Of a stretch of 64,000 nt of DNA, positions 12,080 to 21,461 are shown piece after piece. The position numbers and the translations under genes are program-made. The stretch is from NCBI GenBank assembly GCA_002840555.1, contig PHBJ01000012.1:1-64000 (forward strand), read 5' to 3'. Under the pieces are notes generated by a model. The model did no database searches. It was not told where the DNA came from and was given only the letters and a program-made list of their open reading frames with translations. The number at the start of each line of letters is the position of its first letter. Position 1 is the stretch's first letter. This DNA comes from Deltaproteobacteria bacterium HGW-Deltaproteobacteria-13. GTDB lineage: Bacteria > Desulfobacterota > Syntrophia > Syntrophales > Smithellaceae.

Positions 12080-12550
12080 ATGCCGAGAAGACGGGAAGTT
12101 GAAAAAAGAGATATTTTGCCCGATCCCAAGTTTAATAATAAACTGGTAGCAAAATTTGTTAATTCTTTATTAAAGCAAGGTAAGAAAAGCGTTGCGGAAA
12201 GTATTCTTTACGGGGCTTTTGACATCATCGAAAAGAGATTAAAAGAGCAGCCGGTCGAACTTTTCGAAAAGGCTGTCAATAACGTAAAGCCGGTGATTGA
12301 AGTAAAATCCAGGCGCGTCGGCGGCTCTACTTATCAGGTGCCGACGGAAGTTGTTCCGTCCAGACGCACCGCACTGGCCATTCGCTGGCTGATATCCAAC
12401 GCTCAGGAGCGCACGGAAAAAGCCATGCGTGAAAAGCTGGCCGGTGAATTGATTGACGCCGCTAATAACCGGGGCGGATCGATTAAGAAGAAAGAAGCTG
12501 TGCATAAGATGGCTGAAGCCAATAAAGCTTTTGCCCATTATAAATTTTAA
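12080..12550 (+). CDS. rpsG: 30S ribosomal protein S7
   Basis: S7 nucleates assembly of the 30S head and contacts the E-site tRNA. The 156 residues start [18 protein letters not shown] and contain the conserved [12 protein letters not shown] segment (about residues 79-90). It is 19 bases after rpsL. In the usual str operon fusA follows; here tuf follows directly 62 bases later, with no trace of EF-G. Confidence 0.97.
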   Translation: MPRRREVEKRDILPDPKFNNKLVAKFVNSLLKQGKKSVAESILYGAFDIIEKRLKEQPVELFEKAVNNVKPVIEVKSRRVGGSTYQVPTEVVPSRRTALAIRWLISNAQERTEKAMREKLAGELIDAANNRGGSIKKKEAVHKMAEANKAFAHYKF

Positions 12551-12612
12551 TTGAATAAATTTTCTTAAAACGACAAGGAAACGAATCATTCAAAGTAAGG
12601 AGGAAAGGTGAG

Positions 12613-13803
12613 ATGGCAAAGAAAAAATTTGAAAGGACTAAGCCGCATTTAAATATAGGAACAATCGGTCACGTTCACGGTAAAACCACATTAACGGCCG
12701 CAATTACCAAATATCTGGCAAAGAAAGGTTTGGCGGAATTCCGGGCTTTCGATTCGATTGATAACGCTCCGGAAGAAAAAGAACGCGGTGTTACCATCAA
12801 CATTTGCCACGTGGAGTATGAAACAGAAAAAAGGCATTACGCGCATGTCGATTGCCCTGGCCATGCTGACTATATCAAAAACATGATTTCCGGCGCTGCT
12901 CACATGGACGGAACAATTCTTGTTGTGGCCGCCTCCGATGGTCCCATGCCGCAAACACGTGAACATATTCTCCTTGCCCGTCAGGTGCAGGTTCCTTACG
13001 TTGTCGTTTTCCTCAATAAAGTTGATCTGGTTGATGATCCCGAACTTCTGGATCTGGTTGAACTGGAACTCAGAGAACTGCTGACCCAGTATGAATTCCC
13101 CGGTGACACGATTCCGATCATTCGCGGCTCCGCACTGAAAGCTCTGGAAGCCGAAGATACGAATTCTCCCGATGTGAAATGCATTCAGGAACTGATGGAT
13201 GCTGTTGATAATTACATTCCCGAACCCAAACGCGATACCGACAAACCTTTCCTCATGCCGGTCGGCGATGTTTTCACCATTTCCGGTCGTGGTACAGTTG
13301 TTACGGGCAGAGTGGATAGGGGTATTGTCAAGGTTGGTGAGGATGTTGAAATCATCGGAATTCGCCCCACAATTAAAACCGTTGTGACCGGTGTTGAAAT
13401 GTTCCGCAAAACCCTGGATGAAGGCCGTGCGGGTGATGATGTCGGTTTGTTGATTCGTGGAATCAAACGTGAGGAAGTGGAAAGAGGCCAGGTTGTAGCC
13501 AAACCCGGTTCTATTACTCCTCATACAAAATTTGAAGCTGCTGTTTATGTTCTGACCAAGGAAGAAGGCGGCCGTCATACACCGTTTTTCTCAGGTTATC
13601 GTCCGCAGTTTTACTTCCGTACAACGGACGTAACCGGAATTGCAACACTTCCGGAAGGCGTGGAAATGGTTATGCCCGGCGATAATGTCAACATGACCAT
13701 CGAGTTGATTATGCCGATCGCGATGGAACAGCAGTTAAGATTCGCTATTCGTGAAGGTGGAAGAACCGTAGGCGCTGGAGTCGTAAGCAAAGTTATTGAA
13801 TAG
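12613..13803 (+). CDS. tuf: Elongation factor Tu with a one-residue deletion in the P-loop
   Basis: EF-Tu delivers aminoacyl-tRNA to the ribosome using GTP. The 396 residues have the three usual domains: the G domain to ~205, then two beta-barrels. [20 protein letters not shown] and the C-terminal segments are normal. The oddity is the P-loop. Residues 19-25 read GHVHGKT where essentially every EF-Tu I know reads GHVDHGKT. The codon for Asp21 (E. coli numbering) is missing between GTT (12673-12675) and CAC (12676-12678), without a frameshift. The loop GxxxxGKT becomes GxxxGKT. The rest shows no sign of decay. A second tuf may lie elsewhere, for example upstream of tRNA-Trp. Confidence 0.95.
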   Translation: MAKKKFERTKPHLNIGTIGHVHGKTTLTAAITKYLAKKGLAEFRAFDSIDNAPEEKERGVTINICHVEYETEKRHYAHVDCPGHADYIKNMISGAAHMDGTILVVAASDGPMPQTREHILLARQVQVPYVVVFLNKVDLVDDPELLDLVELELRELLTQYEFPGDTIPIIRGSALKALEAEDTNSPDVKCIQELMDAVDNYIPEPKRDTDKPFLMPVGDVFTISGRGTVVTGRVDRGIVKVGEDVEIIGIRPTIKTVVTGVEMFRKTLDEGRAGDDVGLLIRGIKREEVERGQVVAKPGSITPHTKFEAAVYVLTKEEGGRHTPFFSGYRPQFYFRTTDVTGIATLPEGVEMVMPGDNVNMTIELIMPIAMEQQLRFAIREGGRTVGAGVVSKVIE

Positions 13804-13828
13804 AAAATTAGAATAGGTTATTTGATCA

Positions 13829-14137
13829 ATGAAAGAACAAAAGATTAGAATTCGTCTCAAAGCTTACGATTATAAACTGTTGGATCGTTCTGTAGAGGAA
13901 ATAGTGGAGACCGCTAAAAAGACAGGCGCGCGTGTGGCCGGTCCTATACCTATTCCCACGGAAATCAATAAGTATTGCGTGAATCGCTCACCTCATGTGG
14001 ACAAAAAATCTCGCGAGCAGTTTGAAATCAGAACACATAAAAGATTGGTTGATATCGTCGGGCCTACTCAAGCCACCGTGGATGCTTTGATGAAACTGGA
14101 TCTCTCCGCCGGGGTGGATGTGGAAATAAAAGCGTAG
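13829..14137 (+). CDS. rpsJ: 30S ribosomal protein S10 / NusE
   Basis: S10 is a head protein of the 30S subunit and, as NusE, a partner of NusB and NusG in antitermination. The 102 residues start [19 protein letters not shown] and include the conserved [20 protein letters not shown] region. It is 25 bases after tuf. It is separated from rplC by a 98-base gap containing a strong hairpin, an unusual break inside the S10 operon. Confidence 0.97.
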   Translation: MKEQKIRIRLKAYDYKLLDRSVEEIVETAKKTGARVAGPIPIPTEINKYCVNRSPHVDKKSREQFEIRTHKRLVDIVGPTQATVDALMKLDLSAGVDVEIKA

Positions 14138-14152
14138 GCATGCTTTTAAATT

Positions 14153-14189
14153 TTTGAAGAATGGCATCAGGTATGGGCCATTCTTCAAA
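14153..14189 (+). repeat. 13-bp perfect hairpin between rpsJ and rplC
   Basis: TTTGAAGAATGGC (14153-14165) is followed by an 11-base loop and by its exact reverse complement GCCATTCTTCAAA (14177-14189). No T-run follows on either strand, so it is not a standard intrinsic terminator. It may be an RNA-processing site, a ribosomal-protein binding site or a partial polarity element within the S10 operon. Confidence 0.7.
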
Positions 14190-14235
14190 TAGAATATTAT
14201 TGACTTAATATTGATTAATAAAGTTGGAATATCAG

Positions 14236-14868
14236 ATGAGCAATGGAATTATTGGAAAAAAATTAGGAATGGCTCAGGTGTTTGCCGAAGACGGAGCCGC
14301 AGTTGGTGTTACCGCCATTGAGGTTGAACCATCCGTTGTTTTGCAGGTCAAAACAAAAGAGAAGGATGGTTATGATGCCGTCCAGATTGGTTATGGCCGT
14401 ATTAAGCAGAAAAATGTTACCAAGCCCCTGCAGGGTCATTTTAATAAGGCGAATAAAGGGTTCTTCCGTTTTGTGAAAGAATTTCCTGTGCTGTCTGAAA
14501 AGTACGAAGTGGGACAGGAAATTACAGCTGATATATTCAAAATGGGCGACTATGTTGATATTGTCGGAACATCAAAAGGAAAAGGATTCCAAGGTGTTGT
14601 TAAAAGACACGGTTTCGGCGGCGGCAGGGCTACACATGGTTCCATGCATCATCGGGCGCCGGGTTCCATTGGCGCGAGTGCCGATCCGGCGCGTGTTTTT
14701 AAAGGAACTAAAATGGGTGGTCAGATGGGCAATGTTCGAAAGACTATCCAGAATTTGGAAGTATGGCAGGTTCGTTCCGATAGAAACTTGCTTTTGTTGA
14801 AGGGTTCGGTTCCTGGCAGTCAGAACGGTTTTCTATTAATTAAAAAAGCTAAGAAAAAGAGTGCTTAA
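14236..14868 (+). CDS. rplC: 50S ribosomal protein L3
   Basis: L3 is an early assembly protein near the peptidyl-transferase centre. From ATG 14236 the product is 210 residues (MSNGIIGKKLGMAQVF), the normal length. An in-frame TTG at 14224 would add four residues with no family support. The conserved loop GGGRATHGSMHHRAPGSIG lies near residues 130-148. It leads rplD by 21 bases and starts the uninterrupted rplC-rplQ array. Confidence 0.95.
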   Translation: MSNGIIGKKLGMAQVFAEDGAAVGVTAIEVEPSVVLQVKTKEKDGYDAVQIGYGRIKQKNVTKPLQGHFNKANKGFFRFVKEFPVLSEKYEVGQEITADIFKMGDYVDIVGTSKGKGFQGVVKRHGFGGGRATHGSMHHRAPGSIGASADPARVFKGTKMGGQMGNVRKTIQNLEVWQVRSDRNLLLLKGSVPGSQNGFLLIKKAKKKSA

Positions 14869-14889
14869 GTCACATCTGGAGTTATAGAC

Positions 14890-15513
14890 ATGGCAGTTGC
14901 TGATGTTTTTGATATTGAAAAGAAGAAAGTTGCTGAGGTTGATTTAAATGACGCCGTATTCGGCGCTGAAGTCAACGAAGCTGTTATACACGATGTGGTT
15001 AAAATGCAATTAGCATCGCGCCGTTCGGGCACTGCTTCCACTAAAACGAGAAGCGATGTCAGTGGTGGCGGGAAAAAACCATGGCGTCAAAAAGGGACTG
15101 GCCGGGCTAGAGCGGGAACAACGAGATCACCTATTTGGCGTGGCGGTGGAATTGTTTTTGGTCCGCATCCCCGGGATTATTCTTACAGCATACCCAAGAA
15201 AGTGCGTAAGAAAGCTTTGATATCCGCTTTGAGTATGAAATTCAAAGAGAACAAAATGGTGATCCTGAAAGATTTTCCCATGGAGAAAATCAGTACGCGT
15301 GTTTTCAAAAACGTTGTTGATCTGTTTAGTCTGAAAAAGGCGCTTTTTGTTTTGGATGATAACAGTGAAGTTTTGTTAAAGTCATCGCGAAATCTGAAAA
15401 ATGTTAAGATGGTCAGGTCAGAGGGCATTAACGTTTATGATATTTTAAATCATGAACATTTGATCCTTCTTGAACCCTCTGTAAAAAAGATTGAGGGAGC
15501 ATTGCTGGTATAA
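14890..15513 (+). CDS. rplD: 50S ribosomal protein L4
   Basis: L4 lines the exit tunnel and in enterobacteria represses the S10 operon. The 207 residues contain the tunnel loop region KKPWRQKGTGRARAGTTRSP (about residues 58-77), which is fully conserved. The stop TAA overlaps the rplW start by one base (taATG), implying translational coupling. Confidence 0.96.
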   Translation: MAVADVFDIEKKKVAEVDLNDAVFGAEVNEAVIHDVVKMQLASRRSGTASTKTRSDVSGGGKKPWRQKGTGRARAGTTRSPIWRGGGIVFGPHPRDYSYSIPKKVRKKALISALSMKFKENKMVILKDFPMEKISTRVFKNVVDLFSLKKALFVLDDNSEVLLKSSRNLKNVKMVRSEGINVYDILNHEHLILLEPSVKKIEGALLV

Positions 15514-15800
15514 TGGAAATCAATAAAGTTATTAGGAAATTACTGGTTACGGAAAAAAGCACAATGGCGCGGGACAAATCGAATAAATATTATTTCGAAG
15601 TCGATCGCCAGGCAAACAAAGTGGAAATAACCAACGCAGTGGAAAAGCTTTTTAAAGTCCAGGTTGTTGACGTTCGTGTTATGCACGTCTTAGGTAAAAA
15701 GAAGAGAATGGGAAGAACTATAGGTCAAAAGAGTTCCTGGAAAAAAGCTATAGTGACTTTAAATGCCGGCAGCAGTATTGAATTTGCTGAAGGCGTATAA
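15513..15800 (+). CDS. rplW: 50S ribosomal protein L23
   Basis: L23 sits at the tunnel exit and docks trigger factor and SRP. The 95 residues start [17 protein letters not shown] and include the exposed loop with [20 protein letters not shown]. It overlaps the rplD stop by one base and precedes rplB by 23 bases. Confidence 0.96.
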   Translation: MEINKVIRKLLVTEKSTMARDKSNKYYFEVDRQANKVEITNAVEKLFKVQVVDVRVMHVLGKKKRMGRTIGQKSSWKKAIVTLNAGSSIEFAEGV

Positions 15801-15823
15801 GAATTGGTTTAAGGACTGGACTC

Positions 15824-16648
15824 ATGGGAATTATTAAATATAAACCAACATCACCGGGCAGAAGATTTCAGAGCGTTTCCGATTTCGCGGAAATTACTTC
15901 TTCCGAACCGGTGAAAAGGCTGCTGAGGCCTTTAAAAAAGAAAGGCGGCCGTAATTGTTATGGCAGAATTACTGCCCGTTTTATTGGCGGTGGTCATAAA
16001 CAAAAATATAGAGTGATAGATTTTTGCCGCAACAAAGCGGATATCCCGGCAACAGTTGCCTCGATTGAATATGATCCGAACAGGACGGCAAGAATTGCTC
16101 TGCTCAACTATCGCGATGGCGAAAAAAGATATATTGTCGCGCCGGCCCAGGTTAATGTCGGAGATGTTTTATTCAGCGGTGATAAATCCGATATCAAGCC
16201 GGGCAATGCCGTGCCTTTAAAGAACATCCCTTTGGGATCGTTAATTCATAATGTGGAATTAAAAGTCGGCCGCGGCGGGCAGCTCATCCGATCCGCAGGA
16301 GCTTACGGTCAGTTAATGGCCAAAGAAGAAAATTATGCTCAGGTCCGGCTTCCGTCAGGCGAAGTGCGCAAGGTGTTTATTGATTGCATGGCGACCATCG
16401 GACAAGTGGGAAACAACGATCATGAAAATATCAGTATCGGCAAGGCCGGAAGAACACGCTGGCTGGGGAAGAAGCCGCATAATCGCGGTGTCGTCATGAA
16501 TCCGGTTGATCATCCGATGGGTGGTGGTGAAGGCAAGTCCTCCGGCGGCAGGCATCCGTGTACGCCTTGGGGTATACCGACAAAGGGTCACAAAACAAGG
16601 AAAAACAAGAGCACAGATAAGTATATTATTAAGAGAAGAGGTAAATAA
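15824..16648 (+). CDS. rplB: 50S ribosomal protein L2
   Basis: L2 is an rRNA-binding protein needed for subunit association and peptidyl transfer. The 274 residues show the [13 protein letters not shown] segment and, near the C terminus, [20 protein letters not shown]. That segment contains the His important for peptidyl-transferase function. The basic C-terminal tail ends IKRRGK. rpsS starts two bases after the stop. Confidence 0.97.
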   Translation: MGIIKYKPTSPGRRFQSVSDFAEITSSEPVKRLLRPLKKKGGRNCYGRITARFIGGGHKQKYRVIDFCRNKADIPATVASIEYDPNRTARIALLNYRDGEKRYIVAPAQVNVGDVLFSGDKSDIKPGNAVPLKNIPLGSLIHNVELKVGRGGQLIRSAGAYGQLMAKEENYAQVRLPSGEVRKVFIDCMATIGQVGNNDHENISIGKAGRTRWLGKKPHNRGVVMNPVDHPMGGGEGKSSGGRHPCTPWGIPTKGHKTRKNKSTDKYIIKRRGK

Positions 16649-16650
16649 GC

Positions 16651-16932
16651 GTGGCACGTTCGGTCAAAAAAGGTCCATATATTGAAGAAAGGTTGCTGGC
16701 TAAAACCAGGAAAATGGAGGCTGAAGGCAACAAGAATGTCATCAAGACTTGGTCGCGGCGTTCAACCATAACACCGGAACTGATTGGATATACTTTTGCC
16801 GTGCATAATGGGAAAAAATTTATCCCGGTTTATGTGACGGAAAATATGGTAGGCCACAAACTTGGTGAATTTGCACCGACCAGAATATTTTATTCGCATT
16901 CAGGCGATCGCAAGACGAAGGTCAAAGCTTAG
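16651..16932 (+). CDS. rpsS: 30S ribosomal protein S19
   Basis: S19 pairs with S13 in the 30S head. The 93 residues begin [16 protein letters not shown] from a GTG start (16651) with AGAGAAGAGG just upstream inside the end of rplB. The conserved [19 protein letters not shown] is present. rplV follows after 41 bases. Confidence 0.96.
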   Translation: MARSVKKGPYIEERLLAKTRKMEAEGNKNVIKTWSRRSTITPELIGYTFAVHNGKKFIPVYVTENMVGHKLGEFAPTRIFYSHSGDRKTKVKA

Positions 16933-16973
16933 ATATCCCGGCAAGACAGCGGATAAGTTTGGAGTTAATAAAC

Positions 16974-17306
16974 ATGGAAGCAAAAGCAGTTGCAAAACAT
17001 ATAAGAATGTCATCACAGAAAATCAGACTTGTGGTTGACTTAATAAGAGGGAAAAAGGTGCAGGAAGCACGCAATATCCTTCTTTACACCAGAAAATATG
17101 CGGCAGGTATCGTTGCGAATGTGCTGAAATCGGCTGTGGCCAATGCCGCTCAGAATCCGAACATTGACGAAAATATTCTTTATGTAAAGGAAATATTCGT
17201 GGATCAGGGACCGTCATTAAAACGCTGGCGGGCAAGAGCACAGGGAAGAGCGGCAGGCATAAAAAAGAGAAGTTCACATATTACCGTCATTTTGGATGAA
17301 ATGTAA
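16974..17306 (+). CDS. rplV: 50S ribosomal protein L22
   Basis: L22 extends a beta-hairpin into the exit tunnel at the macrolide site. From ATG 16974 it has 110 residues, identical in length to the E. coli protein. An in-frame TTG at 16959 would add five residues, but GGAG (16961-16964) is correctly placed only for 16974. The hairpin segment ending [15 protein letters not shown] is intact. Confidence 0.95.
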   Translation: MEAKAVAKHIRMSSQKIRLVVDLIRGKKVQEARNILLYTRKYAAGIVANVLKSAVANAAQNPNIDENILYVKEIFVDQGPSLKRWRARAQGRAAGIKKRSSHITVILDEM

Positions 17307-17318
17307 GGAGGTAGAATA

Positions 17319-17960
17319 TTGGGTCAGAAGGTTAACCCGGTAGGATTACGATTAGGCTACATTAAGAAGTGGCAATCAGTATGGTTCGCCGATAAAAAAT
17401 ATAGCGAAACTCTGCATGAAGATTTAAAGATCAGAAAGTATCTGAAGAAGAAACTGTATCATGCGGGAATTTCCAAGATTGAGATTGAAAGAGCGGCTAA
17501 TAAAGCCAAGGTCAATATTTATTCGGCCAGACCCGGTGTCATCATCGGGAAAAAAGGTTCCGAGATTGAAAAACTCAAATCGGAAGTCGAAAAATTTACG
17601 CAGGCGGAAATCATCATCAATATTTTGGAAATACGTAAACCGGAAGTGGATGCTCAGCTTGTCGCCGAAAATGTTGCCATGCAGTTGGAGAAAAGAGTTG
17701 CCTTTCGCCGTGCGATGAAAAAATGTGTCGGTTACGCCTTAAAATTTGGCGCGAAGGGAATAAAAATAGCCTGTTCGGGTAGACTGGGCGGCGCTGAAAT
17801 GTCGCGGTCGGAATGGTACCGGGAAGGCCGGGTGCCTCTGCATACTTTGCGGGCGGACATTGATTACGGCTTTACGGAGGCCAGTACGGCTTACGGATTG
17901 ATCGGAGTCAAAGTATTTATTTTCCACGGAGAAGTTTTACCGACAAAGAATAAAAAATAA
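17319..17960 (+). CDS. rpsC: 30S ribosomal protein S3
   Basis: S3 lines the mRNA entry tunnel. The 213 residues start [18 protein letters not shown] from TTG (17319), with AAGGAGG 8 bases upstream. A type-2 KH domain with [13 protein letters not shown] lies around residues 72-84, and the C-terminal domain with [20 protein letters not shown] is complete. The 79 bases to rplP show no recognisable element. Confidence 0.97.
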   Translation: MGQKVNPVGLRLGYIKKWQSVWFADKKYSETLHEDLKIRKYLKKKLYHAGISKIEIERAANKAKVNIYSARPGVIIGKKGSEIEKLKSEVEKFTQAEIIINILEIRKPEVDAQLVAENVAMQLEKRVAFRRAMKKCVGYALKFGAKGIKIACSGRLGGAEMSRSEWYREGRVPLHTLRADIDYGFTEASTAYGLIGVKVFIFHGEVLPTKNKK

Positions 17961-18039
17961 AATGCTTCTTCCCTGCCGGTTGATTGGGCTGATATCGGGC
18001 AAGGAATTATGTAGTGAGGAACAACGGGAGTTTTAGCTT

Positions 18040-18462
18040 ATGTTAATGCCGAAAAGGGTAAAATACAGAAAGTTGCAAAAAGGCCGCATGGGCGGTAAAG
18101 CAACAAGAGGAAGCTCGATAGCTTTTGGTGAATATGGATTGCAGGCTGCGGAATGCGGCTGGATCACTGCCAGACAAATCGAAGCGGCTCGTATCGCCAT
18201 GACCCGTCACGTCAAGCGTGGAGGCCGGATTTGGATAAGAGTATTCCCTCATAAATCCATTACGAGCAAGCCTGCTGAAACCCGTATGGGTAAAGGAAAG
18301 GGCGCTCCCGAAGGATGGGTGGCCGTGGTTAAACCGGGTTCGGTTCTCTATGAAATGGAAGGCGTCACAAGAGATGTTGCCAAGGAGGCTTTTCGCTTGG
18401 CCGCGCATAAATTATCCATAGCAACTAAATTTTTATCCAGGGAGATATCTGATGAAAATTAA
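18040..18462 (+). CDS. rplP: 50S ribosomal protein L16
   Basis: L16 organises the A-site region of the 50S subunit. The 140 residues start [19 protein letters not shown]. The [23 protein letters not shown] region, which includes the Arg hydroxylated or contacting A-site tRNA in other bacteria, is normal. The end overlaps the rpmC start by 11 bases. Confidence 0.96.
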   Translation: MLMPKRVKYRKLQKGRMGGKATRGSSIAFGEYGLQAAECGWITARQIEAARIAMTRHVKRGGRIWIRVFPHKSITSKPAETRMGKGKGAPEGWVAVVKPGSVLYEMEGVTRDVAKEAFRLAAHKLSIATKFLSREISDEN

Positions 18463-18646
18463 TGAAATCAGAGCTCTCGATATCAATGGGCTCAAACAAA
18501 AGATCGCTGAATTAAGTGAAGAACTTTTTCGATTAAAAATCAGACATGCATCCGGGCAATTGGAATCAACAGTCATGCTTGCGCGCTTCCGTAAGGATAT
18601 TGCCCGCGTCAATACAGTGTTGAAAGAAAAGGAGGCTGCAAGTTAA
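18452..18646 (+). CDS. rpmC: 50S ribosomal protein L29
   Basis: L29 is a small two-helix protein at the tunnel exit. The 64 residues begin [36 protein letters not shown] is the family C-terminal helix. The start lies inside rplP (overlap 11 bases), with GGGAGA upstream. rpsQ begins 3 bases after the stop. Confidence 0.95.
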   Translation: MKINEIRALDINGLKQKIAELSEELFRLKIRHASGQLESTVMLARFRKDIARVNTVLKEKEAAS

Positions 18647-18649
18647 GAA

Positions 18650-18907
18650 ATGGCTGAAAGTGGGAATAAACGCACTATTAAGGGCGTCGTTGTAAGCAAC
18701 AAGATGGATAAGACAATCGTGGTTAAAGCCGAACGTTTAGTAAAGCATCCTATTTTTCATAAGTATGTGCGTAAACATGTCAGATACAAGGCTCATGATG
18801 AACAAAATCAGAGCAAGCTGGGAGATACGGTTTTGATTATTGAGTCGCGGCCGTTGAGTAAAGAAAAACGCTGGCGGATGCTGGAAATTCTGGAAAAAGC
18901 AAAATAG
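18650..18907 (+). CDS. rpsQ: 30S ribosomal protein S17
   Basis: S17 is a primary 16S rRNA-binding protein. The 85 residues have the OB-fold signature [15 protein letters not shown] and the later [30 protein letters not shown] lies upstream within rpmC. rplN starts 44 bases downstream. Confidence 0.95.
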   Translation: MAESGNKRTIKGVVVSNKMDKTIVVKAERLVKHPIFHKYVRKHVRYKAHDEQNQSKLGDTVLIIESRPLSKEKRWRMLEILEKAK

Positions 18908-18951
18908 ATTGACTAGCTTGTTTGAACAAGTAGTTAGATGAGGGTTTTTTT

Positions 18952-19320
18952 ATGATTCAAATGCAGACCATACTAAATGTTGCGGATAATTCCGGCGCCA
19001 AGAAGGTTGCCTGTATTAAGGTGCTGGGCGGATCGAAGCGGCGTTATGCAAGTTTGGGTGATGTTATTGTTGTTTCGGTGAAGGAAGCAATTCCGAATTC
19101 CAAGGTTAAAAAAGGCGACGTGATCAAAGCGGTCATCGTACGCACCGTTAAGGAAGTAAAAAGACCGGACGGTTCTTATCTGAAGTTTGATGATAACTCG
19201 GCGGTTTTGATTTCCAACCAGATGGAACCGGTGGGAACAAGAATTTTTGGACCTGTTGCCCGTGAATTAAGAGCAAAACAGTTCATGAAAATTATATCTC
19301 TAGCGCCGGAAGTTTTGTAA
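18952..19320 (+). CDS. rplN: 50S ribosomal protein L14
   Basis: L14 forms an intersubunit bridge and is the binding site of the silencing factor RsfS. The 122 residues ([24 protein letters not shown]) match the universal length. [13 protein letters not shown] near the C terminus is conserved. Confidence 0.97.
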   Translation: MIQMQTILNVADNSGAKKVACIKVLGGSKRRYASLGDVIVVSVKEAIPNSKVKKGDVIKAVIVRTVKEVKRPDGSYLKFDDNSAVLISNQMEPVGTRIFGPVARELRAKQFMKIISLAPEVL

Positions 19321-19342
19321 AAATGCCTTGCAGAGGGAAAAA

Positions 19343-19666
19343 ATGAGTTTAAGCAAATTGAAAAAAGGGGATATGGTTAAAGTTCTTGCCGGTAAAGACA
19401 AAGGCAAGACCGGTAAAGTATTAACGGTGATTCCCGAGAAAAACAAAATAGTGATAGAAAAGGTTAATCTGATTAAGAAACATAAAAGACCTGATCAGAA
19501 AAGCAAAGGCGGTATCGTAGAAAAAGAAGGGGCGATTCATATTTCTAAAGCCGGATTATTTTGCAGTAAATGCAATGCCGCCGTCAGGATAAAAAGCAAG
19601 ACACTCGATGACGGGAAGAAAGTACGCATCTGCAGTAAGTGCAACGATGTAATTAATGTAGGTTAA
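19343..19666 (+). CDS. rplX: 50S ribosomal protein L24 (zinc-ribbon form)
   Basis: L24 initiates 50S assembly. From ATG 19343 (AGAGGG upstream) it has 107 residues starting MSLSKLKKGDMVKVLAGKDK. An in-frame TTG at 19328 is less likely. The KOW motif is at the N terminus. The C-terminal half carries two CxxC pairs (CSKC and CSKC), consistent with a bound zinc. Confidence 0.93.
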   Translation: MSLSKLKKGDMVKVLAGKDKGKTGKVLTVIPEKNKIVIEKVNLIKKHKRPDQKSKGGIVEKEGAIHISKAGLFCSKCNAAVRIKSKTLDDGKKVRICSKCNDVINVG

Positions 19667-19673
19667 ATAAAAA

Positions 19674-20213
19674 ATGGCAAGACTAAAAGATTATTATTTG
19701 GAAAAAGTGGTTCCGGCTCTGACAAAGGAATTTAATTACAAAAATCCGATGCAGGTGCCCAAGATGGAAAAGATTGTCATCAACATGGGACTTGGCGAAG
19801 CCATTTCCAATGTCAAGATTATCGATGGCGCCGTTCAGGAAATGGCTGCGATTACCGGACAGAAACCGGTAGTGAACAAGGCCAAGAAATCCATAGCAAC
19901 TTTTAAGTTACGGCAGGGCATGCCCATTGGATGTTCGGTTATCTTACGAAAGAACAATATGTATGAGTTCTTTGATCGTCTGGTCAATGCCGCGCTGCCC
20001 AAAGTGAGAGATTTCCGCGGCATATCACCCAACGCGTTTGACGGCAGGGGAAATTTTTCTATCGGCTTACAGGAACAAATTATTTTCCCTGAAATTGAAT
20101 ATGATAAAGTGGAAAAAATTAAAGGAATGAATATAACCATCGTGACTACGGCAAAAACTGACAAAGAAGCCAGATTTTTACTAAAGTTGATGGGAGTTCC
20201 TTTCAAGCAATAA
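19674..20213 (+). CDS. rplE: 50S ribosomal protein L5
   Basis: L5 binds 5S rRNA and contacts the P-site tRNA. The 179 residues start [16 protein letters not shown] and contain [21 protein letters not shown] and the C-terminal [19 protein letters not shown], all family signatures. It lies 7 bases after rplX. Confidence 0.97.
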   Translation: MARLKDYYLEKVVPALTKEFNYKNPMQVPKMEKIVINMGLGEAISNVKIIDGAVQEMAAITGQKPVVNKAKKSIATFKLRQGMPIGCSVILRKNNMYEFFDRLVNAALPKVRDFRGISPNAFDGRGNFSIGLQEQIIFPEIEYDKVEKIKGMNITIVTTAKTDKEARFLLKLMGVPFKQ

Positions 20214-20240
20214 ATTAATGGAGCTCCGGAGGAATTTGGT

Positions 20241-20426
20241 GTGGCTAAAAAGTCATTAATAGCGAAAGCGAAAAGAGAAAATAAATTTTCGGTAAGAGAT
20301 TATAACCGCTGCCCGCTTTGCGGACGGCCGAGAGCGTACTACAGAAAATTTGATATGTGCAGAATTTGTTTGCGTAAGCTTTCCCTGGCGGGAGAACTCC
20401 CCGGGGTAATAAAATCGAGTTGGTAA
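20241..20426 (+). CDS. rpsZ: 30S ribosomal protein S14, zinc-binding type
   Basis: The 61-residue product is the short zinc-dependent S14. CPLC and CRIC pairs enclose [12 protein letters not shown], and the protein ends GVIKSSW. It starts at GTG (20241) with GGAGGA upstream. In species with zinc regulation a longer, cysteine-free paralogue can replace it; none is seen here. Confidence 0.95.
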   Translation: MAKKSLIAKAKRENKFSVRDYNRCPLCGRPRAYYRKFDMCRICLRKLSLAGELPGVIKSSW

Positions 20427-20449
20427 CTTTAGTTTAAGGAGAAAGAAGC

Positions 20450-20851
20450 ATGGGGATGACGGATCCTATTGCCGATATGTTGACCAGAATCAGAAACGCT
20501 AATAAGGCTCGTTTCAAAACGGTCAATATTAATATGTCTCAGATGAATATTAATATCGCCAAAGTATTGAAGAAGGCCGGATATATCACTAATTATGATA
20601 AAGTGAAAAATGAAAAAGACCAGCAGATGCTGGAAATAATTCTTAAATATCCGGATGCAAAACGTACCGTGATTACTAATATCAAAAGAATCAGTAAGCC
20701 GGGGCGCAGGGTTTACGTTGCTTCCGACAGCATTCCTAAAGTTTTGAATGGTTTTGGAATTTCCATTCTCTCAACTTCAAAAGGTGTTATCACTGATGCC
20801 GAAGCCAGGGATTTGAATGTTGGCGGTGAAATTCTTTGTAACGTTTGGTAA
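20450..20851 (+). CDS. rpsH: 30S ribosomal protein S8
   Basis: S8 binds 16S helix 21 and in E. coli represses the spc operon. The 133 residues start MGMTDPIADMLTRIRNANK. The C-terminal half contains SIPKVLNGFGISILSTSKG. AAGGAGA lies 8 bases before the ATG. Confidence 0.96.
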   Translation: MGMTDPIADMLTRIRNANKARFKTVNINMSQMNINIAKVLKKAGYITNYDKVKNEKDQQMLEIILKYPDAKRTVITNIKRISKPGRRVYVASDSIPKVLNGFGISILSTSKGVITDAEARDLNVGGEILCNVW

Positions 20852-20887
20852 TTTGAATAAATGATATTTTAGCAGGAGCGCTTGTTC

Positions 20888-21427
20888 ATGTCGAGAATAG
20901 GTAAAAAAATAATAACTTTTTCCAAGAATGTTAAAATCAGCCAAAGTGCCGATTTAGTTAAGGTGGAAGGCCCCAAAGGGAATCTTTCTACTAAATTGCC
21001 GGATGGAATTACCATTAAAATAAGCGACGGCAACCTGGTGGTTGAAAGAAGCTCAGAGGAATTACGCGTGCGTTCTTATCATGGATTAACGAGGACACTC
21101 ATAGGAAACATGGTGACGGGCGTTACGACTGGTTTTGAAAAAAAACTGGAAATATCCGGTGTCGGTTATCGCGCGGAATTCGCTGATAAGACCTTGAAGT
21201 TTATTTTAGGTTATTCCAGTCCCGTACAGTACGATATTCCCAAGGGAATAGAGGTAAAAGTGGACAAACAGGTTAATATAACCGTTTCGGGTATTGATAA
21301 AGAATTAGTCGGCAGGGTTGCCGCGGAAATCAGAGCGTTAAAAAAACCTGAGCCTTACAAGGGCAAAGGCATTAAATATGCTGATGAATATATTAAGCGG
21401 AAGGCCGGAAAGTCGGCGAGCGCTTAA
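20888..21427 (+). CDS. rplF: 50S ribosomal protein L6
   Basis: L6 lies near the GTPase centre. From ATG 20888 it has 179 residues (MSRIGKKIITFSKNVKIS). A TTG two codons upstream (20882) is possible but less likely. Both L6 repeats are present, and the family signature PEPYKGKGIKYADEYIKRKAGK occurs at the C terminus. Confidence 0.95.
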   Translation: MSRIGKKIITFSKNVKISQSADLVKVEGPKGNLSTKLPDGITIKISDGNLVVERSSEELRVRSYHGLTRTLIGNMVTGVTTGFEKKLEISGVGYRAEFADKTLKFILGYSSPVQYDIPKGIEVKVDKQVNITVSGIDKELVGRVAAEIRALKKPEPYKGKGIKYADEYIKRKAGKSASA

Positions 21428-21461
21428 TGAAGTAAAAATTTAGCCGTAAAGAGGTAGAACA

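Noticed and set aside
12691-13578. 295-codon minus-strand frame opposite tuf
   Set aside because: It is a shadow of the strong codon bias of tuf, with no start signals.
14153-14189. The rpsJ-rplC hairpin as an intrinsic terminator
   Set aside because: No T-run follows on either strand and the operon must be read through; it was kept as a hairpin only.
14200-14228. TTGACT before rplC as a -35 element
   Set aside because: No acceptable -10 is found at 15-19 bases (GTTGGA at 17).
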